This document shows positions 20,601 to 30,399 of a stretch of 64,000 bases of DNA, in pieces; position 1 is the first letter of the stretch, and every line of letters starts with the position of its first letter. Below the pieces are notes generated by a model. It ran no database searches, was not told the origin of the DNA, and was given only the letters and a program-made list of their open reading frames with translations. A program made the translations under genes and the position numbers. Source of the DNA: Gliomastix tumulicola (taxonomy: Eukaryota; Ascomycota; Sordariomycetes; Hypocreales; Bionectriaceae); the NCBI GenBank assembly GCA_001599755.1, contig BCHX01000006.1:434001-498000 (forward strand), given 5' to 3'.

Positions 20601-22143
20601 CGGTCTGGACGGGGCAGCGAAGCAGCTGCTCGAGCGGGGAGATGTCGACGTGACATCGATCCATGACGACACGGGTATGACACCGCTGATGTGGGCTGTG
20701 GAAGCCGGCCACGAGAGCATGGCAGAGCTTCTCCTCGCACAGGACGGCGTGCGGCCTGACGAGAGAGACTCTTTCTGGGGGCGAACTCCGGTATGGTGGG
20801 CGGCCGCGGGAGGACATGAGGCGGTGCTTCGCCTGCTGCTTCGACAGCCGACTGCTGACCCGGATGCTATGGATACCAAGTATGGCCGGACTCCGCTGTC
20901 GTGGGCGGCGTCTTTAGGTAAGGATGGAGTCGTACGCCAACTCTTAGGAGACAAGCGTGTGGACCCAGACTCAAAGGCTGACAACGGACGCACGCCACTC
21001 TCGTGGGCGGCAGGAGAAGGGCACGCGAAGGTCGTGGAGCTGCTGCTTCTCAAGAAGGTCGACCCCAACTCAGTGGACAGTCGATACGGTTGGGCGCCGC
21101 TCACCTGGGCCGCAGAGAGAGGACACGAGGCCGTGGTGAAGAAACTGCTGGCCCGAAAGAACATCAACCCAGACGTCAGGGACGTCCAGGATGGACGGAC
21201 ACCGCTGTCGTGGGCCGCCGAGAGAGGCCACGAGACGGTTATCGAGCATCTCCTCAATCACCAGGCGGTGAACCCAAACAGCATTTCAAAGACGGGTCTT
21301 ACACCGCTATCGTGGGCATGCCAGAGAGGGCACGATCGGGTCGTACGGCTTCTTCTTGAACACAAAGCCGACCCTGACAAGAAAGACACGACATTTGAGC
21401 GGACGCCGCTGTCATGGGCCGCGGGACAAGGGACCGACACAGTGGCAAAGTTACTTCTGGAGAACCCCAGCGTCGCAGCGAATTCCAAGTCCCGCTCCGG
21501 CCAGACACCCCTATCGTGGGCGGCCAGGGGAGGAAATGAGGCCGCAGTGCGGCTGTTACTGCAGCGAGATGAGGTTGACCCGGATGCGAAAGACGTGGGC
21601 GGGCGGAGTCCGCTGTCGTGGGCGGCGGGGAGGGGACACGCGACAGTTACACAGTTGATGCTGGATAATTCATCTGTCTATCCAAACCCCCCCGATAGCC
21701 AAGGCCGCACACCACTCCTGTGGGCAGCGAAGGGAGGCTACGACCACGTAGCACAGCTGCTTCTCGCAAATAGTCGTGTTGTACCCGACATGAAAGACGC
21801 AGACGGCCGGACGCCGCTTTCATGGGCTGCCGGAAGGGGCCACGAGGCGGTCGTGCAGCTGCTGCTCGGGCATCAGGGGGTTGACGCAGATTCTCGGTGT
21901 GCGTCTGGCCGCACTCCTCTGTCGTGGGCTGAGAGTGCCGGGAATCCGGCAGTGGTGCGGCTGTTCTTGAGGCACAGAGCCGCCGATGCAAATATTGATG
22001 TGCAGGACAACGCCGGCCGCGATCCCTTGGAGGGGGTTGGAGAGAGCTGGGAGCAGTCTGTCACGATCCAGCAACAGCCGGCCAGAAGAAGACGTTCCTC
22101 AAGTCACTCTCCACCTTCCGCCAAGCGTCGCCGTCTGGAGTAG
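17677..22143 (+). CDS. NLR-type protein: PNP_UDP, NACHT and ankyrin repeats
   Basis: Two exons, 17677-18658 and 18920-22143, give 1401 residues. The 261 nt intron starts GTATGC and ends CTCCCAG after a CTGACTC branch site. Residues about 10-310 form a nucleoside-phosphorylase-like domain (VGWICALPKELTAARAML, MVGIGGGVPSP, LCFEMEAAGL, VIRGVCDYADSH). Then comes a NACHT domain with P-loop ADPGAGKS (393-400) and Walker B CIMDGLDECE (about 492-501). A winged-helix-type linker follows (LPKTLHDAYESIL). From about residue 880 there are 14 ankyrin repeats, mostly built on GRTPLSWAA. The tail is basic and Ser-rich (RRRRSS, AKRRRLE) and could be a nuclear signal. PNP-NACHT-ANK proteins are a known class of fungal NLRs linked to non-self recognition; the N-terminal enzyme-like domain is thought to be the output part. 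The trigger and partners cannot be read from sequence. Confidence 0.9.
20573..22020 (+). repeat. ankyrin repeat array of the PNP-NACHT protein
   Basis: About 14 units of 33-36 codons. Units 2-14 start at a GxTPLxWA-like core and alternate GHEAVVxLLL helices with DPDxKD-type loops. The core is unusual in having Trp where most ankyrins have a small or His residue (TPLSWAA). Residues that differ cluster in the loops and second helices. Confidence 0.85.
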
Positions 22144-23331
22144 ATGGATGGATGCTATTTCTACAGACAAAGCAGCTATTTTACACTTCATACTCACTAC
22201 ATCTTGCTGAACCGATAATATTAGTCTTACTGAGGATAGCAATCCGAAGCAGCATATAGACCCGACTCAGCCTTACAGGATATGTTTGTAGTCAGTTCGT
22301 CTTTCTGTTAACATGACATCAGTCAAGTCCAAGTAAGTCTCATGCCCTAAAAGCCAGTCCCCCTATCCAACATGTAATCAAAGCGAACAAGATTACCTAA
22401 GTCTCCGGAGCCCCCTCGGTGCCATGATGGGAGTTCGTGGAATGGATCAACATGATAGAATATCTAGATAGAATTTCTCGGTAGGTTCTTGATCGTGAAT
22501 ACGCTGTTGAAGGCTGTCGTCTTTTATAACCTTAGTAGGTACCGTCTTGAGAGCTTCAACAATTGCATGTTGATGCTTCGGCGAACAAATGGCCGGCCTT
22601 CAGGAAATAGCTCTGCTATTGCCGTGTCGTTCTACCAGAGATACCGACCAGGAGGGTATCTACAACTCGAGGGAACCTGCCTCGGCAGCCTGGCCTAACC
22701 AACTGGACGGCAGGAGGGGCTGAGGAGCTGACCACACCGATTAGTCGCAGGAACACCGGCCAAGTCAGACATCAAGGAACGGATACTATCCCGACATCGC
22801 TCGCCTAGCTGCGTGGGAGATGATTCGTAGGAGGCTTACGCATTAGACTCGAACCAGAACGCAAGAGAGTATAACAGAGATTTGCGAGCCACGACAGAAA
22901 TCTTGGGACTCCTACTTAATTATTACAAAATCCATCCATCCACGTATACAAAATGGACTAATCAGCAACGTGGTCTGAGCACCTCGACTAGGACGATAGG
23001 CAAATGCTCCCGACATTAGTTCTGCGAGTCATGCACTTGAACGATCTTGTTCAGCAGAATTAGCTACAGGGTCATCAGGAACAAGTCATGGTGTGAAGCT
23101 TCAAATTTCGATTTTCATTCATTAGGCTCCTAATCATCCTACAGCTTAGATTGTAAGCTTATGCATCAACACTATTTAAGGCATTCAATCGACGCAGTCT
23201 TAAGGATGTCTTTTCTTTTCTTCCCTATCCTGACTCGACATATACGAGCAAAGTATCTTCAAGCATCCTGGTCTCTATAGTCACCTATCTACTCGCAACA
23301 TCTATGCCAAGCCTTGCTTTACACGTTCATC
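22144..23331. other. intergenic region, no gene seen
   Basis: Relatively AT-rich sequence without a supported open frame. I see nothing beyond the likely 3' end of the NLR transcript and the promoter of the next gene. Confidence 0.5.
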
Positions 23332-24291
23332 ATGAGCAAGACTTCCAACCTGGCGTTGCGCCCATCTAAGAAGCAGCTCAAGAGGGGCGCTCAGGATGAT
23401 TCCATTCTCAAGAAGAAGCCAGCTTCAGCTCATGCTTCATCTGAACGCTCCGTTTCCAACCTAGCGTTGCGCCCATCTAAGAAGCTCAAGAGGGGCGCCG
23501 ATGATGACGGCACTGTTCAGGAACCAGCTGCAGTTTATCCCTCCCCCGAAAGCTCCGTTTCCAACATGAATGTTGCTACTCAGCCAGCAACAGCCGACCC
23601 TCCCAAGGAAAATCCCGGCAACCGCGGTAAGCGGTCACTTCCGGAGGACGAGTCCACCAAGGAAAAGTCCGGCGTTCGCGGCAAACTGACCGTCCGTCAT
23701 ACTCTGGCGTGGTGGGATATGACCATCAAGCACATTTCTCACTACGAGTACGATGTCCCTCCTTCCCCGTACAACAAGACCTTCGAGGCGCCTCCGGAGT
23801 CCAACGGTCACAAGGTCACATTCACCACGCTGCCCGCAGTCGGCCAGTGTCCCCTTCCCTGCCACGGGTACGTCGTCAAGTGGGACGTCCAGGAAATGCA
23901 TCCGCCCTCGCCTTCTCCCTCCGAGAAACCACCACGCGACCTTCCCAGAATCATCAACCCCCGCGACCGTTCTCCTGACGTTGGTCGCACGGTACTCAAG
24001 TACAATGATAACGGCAAGCACGTCTGCAGGAAGTTCATTGTCTTCGGCCCGGATACAAACCCCGAGGCGGTTGAGATTCCACAGTTGGTCTCCTGGCCAA
24101 ACAAGGTGCTACAGGTCCGGTACTTTGTAGAAGGCAAAGGGCCATATCTAGATTTGCCATGCGATCCGCGACAGCCGTTCATCGCCGAGGTGATCTATGA
24201 ATGGAATACGATGCGCGATAGCCGTTACACCATCTCATCGCTGAAGGATTCTATGAACGTAAAGGTAAATATCTTTGGAGAGGAGCCCTAA
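23332..24291 (+). CDS. orphan disordered protein, member A of an unnamed paralogue pair
   Basis: Intronless, 319 residues from the ATG at 23332. The N-terminal 120 residues are low complexity and basic and contain a 37-residue direct duplication (each copy begins SNLALRPSKK and runs to KRGA). The C-terminal 200 residues look folded: WWDMTIKHISHYEY, ESNGHKVTF, GYVVKWDVQ and VRYFVEGKGPYLDLP. The same ordered motifs occur in the protein at 49389-50555 on the other strand, so the two are paralogues with different N-terminal halves. I do not recognise a named domain. No signal peptide or membrane segment is seen. The Lys/Arg-rich N-terminus would fit a nuclear protein, which is only a guess. Confidence 0.75.
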   Translation: MSKTSNLALRPSKKQLKRGAQDDSILKKKPASAHASSERSVSNLALRPSKKLKRGADDDGTVQEPAAVYPSPESSVSNMNVATQPATADPPKENPGNRGKRSLPEDESTKEKSGVRGKLTVRHTLAWWDMTIKHISHYEYDVPPSPYNKTFEAPPESNGHKVTFTTLPAVGQCPLPCHGYVVKWDVQEMHPPSPSPSEKPPRDLPRIINPRDRSPDVGRTVLKYNDNGKHVCRKFIVFGPDTNPEAVEIPQLVSWPNKVLQVRYFVEGKGPYLDLPCDPRQPFIAEVIYEWNTMRDSRYTISSLKDSMNVKVNIFGEEP

Positions 24292-25236
24292 TGTAACAAT
24301 CTTAGTTATTGGAGGAGTCGACGCGAAGCATCGTGAAGTCGTAAGGGCGACTGTCACACAGTACATCCCGTTCTCATAAGCAACTGGACACAAATTTGTC
24401 ATGTATTTTCCGCGTTCGCGCAAAGCTGAAGTCAAGCCTGCGCTGAATAGACACGGTAGTAAATAAAAGAACACGTAACGGTAGATTCCAAAATTTCGTA
24501 GTATGTGAATGAGTTCCTTCTTTCAGCCGTTTTAAAACCACCACCGATTTTGTTAGGGAAAATCTCTAACCTTCCATGTTCCTCCAAGTTGCATCTTCAC
24601 GTTATTACACACTATTCTCAATGCACGGTCTCTCGCGGCACTCACGATGTTATTCTCTCTCTTATCTCATGAAACATAGCAACCTTCCCAACAAGTGAGT
24701 GTAGGAGTCTCTGCTTGTGTGGAAATCTTGTCTACTACAGCTCACTGCTTTCCATGGCCACTTGACGACCATTGATGGATGAGTTTGATCCTGGGTGAAG
24801 ACATCCAGGCTTCGGTCCCCTCGCTTCCGTATGTTGTTCTAGTCCCTGTAGCAGTAGTGTCTCCGGCGATCCCACAGTCCGATATGCAGTCTTCGCTGTC
24901 CTGTACCTATCTCCCATCAGCTTCTTCGTATGTTCTAGGGCGTATCCGTGTTCAAACTCTTCCTGTGAACATTTCTTGCGACGACAAGGTCAAGTAAACC
25001 CCAGAACAGCACCGGGGAACTGGTTCTGTCCCAGCTTCGTCCTCTTAAATCTCTTCATAGGGTCTGAAATAATCGCCTCCAGGTGTTGTATTTAAGGCTG
25101 CATTGCTGACGGCTGTTAGCGAACTTTTCTCCTCATCCCTAGCAGCTTCCGACCATTCTAAGAGGAAAATACGCAAGCAGCCAATCCCATCGCACATCTA
25201 CAACTTAACCACCACTTTACTCCATCTCCTAACAAG
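24292..25236. other. intergenic region, no gene seen
   Basis: Short open frames only, none with codon bias or motifs. I see nothing specific in it. Confidence 0.45.
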
Positions 25237-25914
25237 ATGGCCAGATCCAAGGTTCCCCCACGAGAGGCTCCCCGTAGCCCATGGCCCAGGTTTATCCTCA
25301 ATGTGAGGAACCGACTGACCGGCCGCCCTCTCATCCCCGTGCGGCCTAGGACCCAGAGGGCTCAGGAGGCCCAGGCGGTTCAGGAGACCCAGGCGGTCCA
25401 GGAGGCCCAGGCGGTCCAGGAGACTTCATCGTCTCCTGAGACGGGCAGCTCGGACACGGCGGGCCGCTCGCCCAGTGCGTCGCCCGCCTCCTCGCGGACC
25501 ATGTCCGAGGGGTCCGACAGCACCATCACGAACGGCAGCCGCACACTGAGTGTTCGGAGCATCGACACGGTCGGCCGCAGCGACAGCGAGACGGTCCGAG
25601 GGGAGGAGAGCGACCGGGAGGAGGACGAGAACAACGATGAGGCCAACACGCCCATCGCGCGCCGCCGACGCCGACTAGCGACCCCGGATCGTGCCTGGCA
25701 CGGCCGTGTCTCGGCTGGAGACCTCTCCAGCCCCATCGCCGGCCGTGTCGGCCGCCGGGTCGGTGCGACAGTCCCGCAGCAGGCTCCTGAGGAGGAGGAG
25801 GAGGAGGAGGCGGACCAGGTCCGCGAGCCTACTCGACCTACTACTCGACGGGCAAGCACCAGGTCAAACCAGCGGCGGAGGATTTCCACGCCCGACAGGG
25901 CGTACCGCCCCTAA
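25237..25914 (+). CDS. disordered Arg/Glu-rich protein with short repeats, unknown function
   Basis: A single exon of 225 residues with high GC at third positions. After a basic start (PRSPWPRFILNVRNRLTGRP) there are tandem QEAQAVQET-type units (about residues 46-67). A Ser/Thr-rich acidic stretch follows, and then two copies of an Arg-rich motif ending in TPDRA (RRRRLATPDRAW and RRRISTPDRAYRP, the latter at the very C-terminus). A run of nine Glu/Ala residues precedes the second copy. The TPDRA repeats resemble proline-directed phosphorylation sites, which is inference. There is no known domain, signal peptide or membrane segment. Together with the 23.3 kb gene it forms a pocket of probably lineage-specific genes. 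Confidence 0.6.
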   Translation: MARSKVPPREAPRSPWPRFILNVRNRLTGRPLIPVRPRTQRAQEAQAVQETQAVQEAQAVQETSSSPETGSSDTAGRSPSASPASSRTMSEGSDSTITNGSRTLSVRSIDTVGRSDSETVRGEESDREEDENNDEANTPIARRRRRLATPDRAWHGRVSAGDLSSPIAGRVGRRVGATVPQQAPEEEEEEEADQVREPTRPTTRRASTRSNQRRRISTPDRAYRP

Positions 25915-27092
25915 GTAAAGCCTAGGTTGTACACTTTTTTTTTCTTTTTTCCTACTTCTTCCTCAAACCGGTGTGCTCGAGTTGCACTTCCGGAAGGGTA
26001 ATGTTCTCATGATTTTCACGCAGGGAATCCCACGTACCTGATATTTTCCACCTTCTGTCGTGAGTTGACGAGGGGTTTTTTTTTTCTTATACACATCATC
26101 TTTCATATTCTTCACGTTAACCCATGACTAATGAAATCGTTTTTTTTTGTTTTTTTTCCTTCACCACACACAAATGACCCTCAATCTTAATCCCTGTACC
26201 CCCCCTTGTACCTTAGAAGAGAGACACTGCTGAGTAAAGCTTCCTAAATAACAGATAGATGCGGGAGGTCAGGAGAATGTCTGCACCCAGGCCACAGTCC
26301 ATAGACACATCTGCCCCAACCCGCGACACTATGACTCGTACTGAAGCTTCTCGTCCCTGTCGGTGTGTTGTTACGAGGAGTCGAAGATGAGGGGCTGCTT
26401 TTGTCGTTGACGATCCCCGCTCTCCACTTTGAGGTGCCATTCCGGCGTGGACTCGGCACACGTCACGATCTTGGCCCAGTCATGCCAGCCCATGGCCGGA
26501 TTTTCCCCAAGGCCATGACGCGGGTGTCTTATGCCGGTGAACTGCCCGTCAGAATATCCCAGGATGTGGCAGTACTCTCTATCTGAGGGGGAGGGAGTGT
26601 TAACCTACTATCCGCACCTCGCACAAAGACCTCAAATCAAAGACCACCCGACGCACAGACTCCTCGGCTGGAGCAAGGGTGTCGACAGGCAGGAGTCAAT
26701 CAGCAGCCGACGTGCTGTTGTCGCGAGACAGGACAGGCTGGCGTCGGGACGTCCATGAGCAGGAAAATACGATGGATGACTGGCAAAAAACGCAAGGGAT
26801 ATCATTAGAGTAAACAATAAGAAAATACACCAACACCGAAAATACATCGTAGGCGGACAGCGGCGGCGCCCAGTACCCATCCCCCCTCTCCAATCCACAT
26901 TACATATGTCCCCCGTATACCCATATGCGCATCAACTCGTCAGACAGGCATGGATGGCCATTACCGCCAGGCGACCGTCGCCTATCAATATCCCATCCTG
27001 TAGACAGCAGGCCTCGGAGGAAGGCCGACGACCGAGTCACTGCGCTCCGTATCCCACGCGCCAACGGCCGAGCAGGCCTCCGTCGGAGTCTT
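25915..27092. other. intergenic region with T-rich tracts
   Basis: T runs at about 25937-25950, 26075-26086 and 26140-26158 follow the preceding gene. The right part probably contains the 3' untranslated end of the MARVEL-like gene. No coding region is supported. Confidence 0.45.
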
Positions 27093-27681
27093 CTAGACGG
27101 CAGGGCCCTTAGACCGCGTGTCGGCGTGGGCGCCGTTGCCCCGCGACCTCCAGTATGAAAGACCCTCGAGGACGGCGAGCGCGGTGAAGCCGGCCCAGAG
27201 GAAGAAGCCAAAGGCGACGCCGGCCTTGAGCGTCTCGCAGGGGCCGTAGCCGTGGCAGTCGCCGTGGCCGAGGCGAACAGCCATGGCGATCGAGCCGGCG
27301 AACCAGAAGAGCGAGGTGACGAGGAGCAGACCGAGGGAGACGATCTGGAGGAACAGCTTCGGGACGACGGGGGGGATGACGGCGACGTAGAGGAGGACGA
27401 GGATCGACCAGATCGAGTTGAAGAGCATGAAGCTGAAGGACGAGGGCGTGAACGGGTTGGTAATGTCGACAGCTGTGGTTTGCGCACGTTAGCAAACGAA
27501 GTCGCAGAGTGGTTGCTTGCGCGATGCGCTGCGATGCGATGCGACAGGAAGGGGGAGAGGGGAAGGGAAGAAAGCGGTGGTTGCGTCACGTACCATAGCC
27601 GGTCAGGCCGAGCTCGACAATGATGAGCACCGCCATAAAGGCGTGCGCGATGGTGAGGATGCCAAACGAACCGAGCTGCAT
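27093..27681 (-). CDS. MARVEL-like four-helix membrane protein
   Basis: Two exons, 27474-adjacent to 27681 and 27093-27472, with the first ending in TAT G before GTACGT; the intron carries TTTGCTAACG and ends CCACAG. The product is about 155 residues with four hydrophobic helices: FGILTIAHAFMAVLIIVELG, FMLFNSIWSILVLLYVAVI, FLQIVSLGLLLVTSLFWFAG and a last one around AFGFFLWAGFTALAVLEGL. A loop with Cys residues (GDCHGYGPCETLKAG) lies between helices 3 and 4, followed by a short polar tail. This layout fits fungal MARVEL-domain proteins, which associate with plasma-membrane or vesicle microdomains. The exon 1 start is the only ATG that begins directly before the first helix. Assignment rests on topology and general likeness. 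Confidence 0.75.
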
Positions 27682-29505
27682 GATGGCGGCGTGTCGTAGA
27701 CGATGTTAGGGGTGGTTGTTGGGTGATGGATGATGGTCTCTGCGATGCGAACCGAAGCGAAGCGACAAAATGACGAGTGGTGGGAGGAGCAGCTTCTTTT
27801 GTATAGCGCTCGCACTTTCTCGGGTAGAAAATTCGTCTGGTCGCAGAATCGATCGAGCTTGCGCGCGAACAAGCTCCGTATGCGTCGTAATCACGGCCCA
27901 GCTGCAGGGGTGCCAGGAAAGCGTAGTGGGCTTTTGGTGTTAATAGTGCACTGCCGAGCTTTCCAGGAGGATGGGGGGGAGTTCCAAAAAAAGATGAGCT
28001 GGAGGAGAGCTGAAGAGTGTCGCGATGATGATTCTGTAGAATGATGGCCGAGTAAAAAGGCTGCGAATGTGCTGATGTGTCTCGTAGCGAAGCAAAGCAA
28101 AATGTTTGTTACAGGAGAGAAAGACAGAAACGCTGACGAGACGAGATCAGAACAGATGACGAAGGGCGCCAAACAGGACGATCGTTAAGGTGATCACAAG
28201 GGCCCCTCCTTCCTTGCCTGGGCAGCTTCTGGTGGAAGGTACCTTGTAGCTTGTACCCGGAGCTTGCAGCTTGGAGCAGCTGTCACTTTGCCAGAGGGTA
28301 CCTTCAGCACCTGCACCTCACGGCAGCTGCTGCCGCGCGTGAAAACTCTTAGTCATGGGACACAACACCTCGCCTTGGCTCACCACACCTACGGCGCCCA
28401 GCACCAAACCCAAGCGACACCAGGGCGCCAAAAAAACCAACAGAGAAACAACCAGAGGTGATGACGTTGGCATGCCGGCCGCTCCCAGATGAGGTCATGG
28501 CTTCATGGCTTGGGGCCTTGGCAGCGCTCTTGAGTGGCTCAGAGCGAGCCAGCTGCTGGCGCCACGCCGTTGTTCAAAACCTATTAGCGCAGCTCAGCAT
28601 CTCCGGACCACTGAAGAACGCCCTGGAGGCTGAAATGGTCCACTTTTCACCACTGAAGGGCTGAGAGAAACTCCACTTTAACCACTGAAGGGCTGAATGG
28701 GGGGATCCACATTGGCTTGGGCTGTCGTGACCTTGTTGGGCGCCTTTTGTTGGAAGCGACGGATGTCTCTCACCGGGTCTCATTTTGCGAGCGAGGCGTC
28801 ACCCATCCTGAGCTCCGGGTTGTCTTGTGGCATCAGTCAGCTCGGTGTGTCTCGGTGCAGGGTGACGCGTTTCGTTTCATTCACGCTCGCTGCATCCTTG
28901 CGTCGAAGATGCAGTCCTGCAACGGCTGCACTCTGACTTCGGCCGTGGAAGGCAATCGCTGTTAAGCATAAACACGCCACAAATCTGGCAATTCCCCAGG
29001 CACGGAACCGTCTCATCCGCTGAAGCAAAAGCAAATCTCCCGTCCTTTTCACTGCACCCAACAAATGCCGCTTGCTGGCCCGGGCATGAGGTCTGACTAT
29101 GGGCCAGTGATGTTGCGACAGGTCTGAAACTCGCATCTTCTGTGAGTCATGCGTGTGACCAGCCGGAGTGAGGTGCTGGTTTAGCGCTACCTGAGCCGGA
29201 CAATTTTACTCGCGTCGGGCACGAATGCGAATACGAGCCACCATTGCTGCCCATCAACTCCAATACTAAAGCTATCATCACGACTTGGTCTTGCTTCCCT
29301 CATGACCATGATTTGATCATATTAATGTGTTTAAAATACTAGGTTGAAAAATGATATGTCCTTATTTCGAATCCAAAAATCATCGCGACATCAGAAAACG
29401 CCCGTCGCAGCCCATCGTGCAGATGTCATCGGTCTGTGTGCAATCTTGTCTAGGGTAGGTAGATATGCAGGTATATCCTCCACTGAGAGACCGTCGTCAA
29501 CGACC
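27682..29505. other. intergenic region with a short direct repeat
   Basis: No gene is supported between the MARVEL-like gene and the 3' end of the GPI-type gene. The only structure I see is the 25-26 bp direct repeat listed separately. Confidence 0.45.
28639..28696. repeat. 25-26 bp direct repeat, two copies
   Basis: Copies at 28639-28664 and 28672-28696 share a TCCACTTT start and the 15-mer CCACTGAAGGGCTGA, separated by 7 bp. A third partial copy of the ACCACTGAAG part precedes them near 28607. Function unknown. Confidence 0.6.
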
Positions 29506-30399
29506 TCACGCGAAAGCAAAAGCCAGGAGGGCAACAAAGCTAGCAAACATGACAGGAATGCCAATACTTCCAGCAGCACCGCACCCATCGTCACCACCGT
29601 CGACATTGACATCCACACCGCCGCCCTTGCGTCGGGCACACAGGCTCACAGTGTCGTCGCCGGAGTCTCCCGAGGTGTCGGTGCCGAGGTCCAAGCTGGG
29701 GATCGTGATTTCTGTCGTTGTCGTCGAGGAAGTCAAGTCGTCGGCCGTCTCGCTCGGCTGAGACGTATCCTCGCTCAGGCTCGTCGTGTCGCTGCCGCTG
29801 CTGTCAGAGCTGCCACTCGAGTCGCAGCGCAGGCCGCTCGTGCACGTCTCGCCGGCATCGCAGTAGTACCCGTCACCGCAGCAGACGCTGCCCGAGGGAA
29901 TACAGTACCCGTCGCACTCATCCTGGGACGACGTGCACCCGCTGCCGGTCGAGTCGTCGCTGTTGCTGCTGCCGAGCTCGCAGTCGCCCGTGGACGTGCA
30001 CGTCTGCCCGGCGTCGCAGTACGTCGCGCTGTCCTCGCAGCAGACGCTCCCCGCGGGGATGCAGTACCCGCCACAGAGCTCGCGCCCACCCGTGCAGCCC
30101 GTCGGCGGGCCCGAGCACGTCTCGCCGTCCTCGCAGCAGCCCTCCGAGTAGCAGGTGTAGCCGTCGTCGCAGTAGGCGCCGTCGCCGTCGCCGCAGCACA
30201 CGCTGCCGCTGGGGATGCAAAAGCCGTCGCACTCGGTCTCAAAGGTCGAGCAGGCGAGGCTGATGGAGAGGAGGTTGGAGTTGGCGCCGGGCAGGAGGAG
30301 GTTGGCCTGCGCGCCCTTGAGGCCGTTGCGGCCCTTGGAGGAGGCGGCGGTGGCGGCGCCGAGTGCCGCAACAGCGAGGAGGGTGAGAGATCGGAGCAT
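29506..30399 (-). CDS. secreted cysteine-rich protein with likely GPI anchor
   Basis: A single exon of 297 residues from the ATG at 30399. A signal peptide covers about 1-19 (LTLLAVAALGAATA). Three cysteine-rich modules follow, each about 40-50 residues and built on CDGYCIPSGSVCC, a YCDAGETC segment and a closing Cys. A Ser/Thr/Asp-rich stalk comes next. The C-terminus is a hydrophobic helix ending AFAFA behind a small-residue stretch (GCGAAG), as expected for GPI attachment. Similar proteins are found in fungal cell walls. The spacing CC...C...C recalls granulin-like or other knotted modules, but I cannot name the family. The opposite strand is open for 360 codons; I regard that as a shadow of this GC-rich gene. 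Confidence 0.85.
   Translation of the reverse strand: MLRSLTLLAVAALGAATAASSKGRNGLKGAQANLLLPGANSNLLSISLACSTFETECDGFCIPSGSVCCGDGDGAYCDDGYTCYSEGCCEDGETCSGPPTGCTGGRELCGGYCIPAGSVCCEDSATYCDAGQTCTSTGDCELGSSNSDDSTGSGCTSSQDECDGYCIPSGSVCCGDGYYCDAGETCTSGLRCDSSGSSDSSGSDTTSLSEDTSQPSETADDLTSSTTTTEITIPSLDLGTDTSGDSGDDTVSLCARRKGGGVDVNVDGGDDGCGAAGSIGIPVMFASFVALLAFAFA

Noticed and set aside
20451..21257. 268-codon frame antisense to the ankyrin array
   Set aside because: A periodic shadow of the repeats with no independent motif.
26632..26898. 88-codon minus-strand frame with a hydrophobic stretch
   Set aside because: It lies where the 3' untranslated region of the MARVEL-like gene is expected and has no support beyond hydrophobicity.
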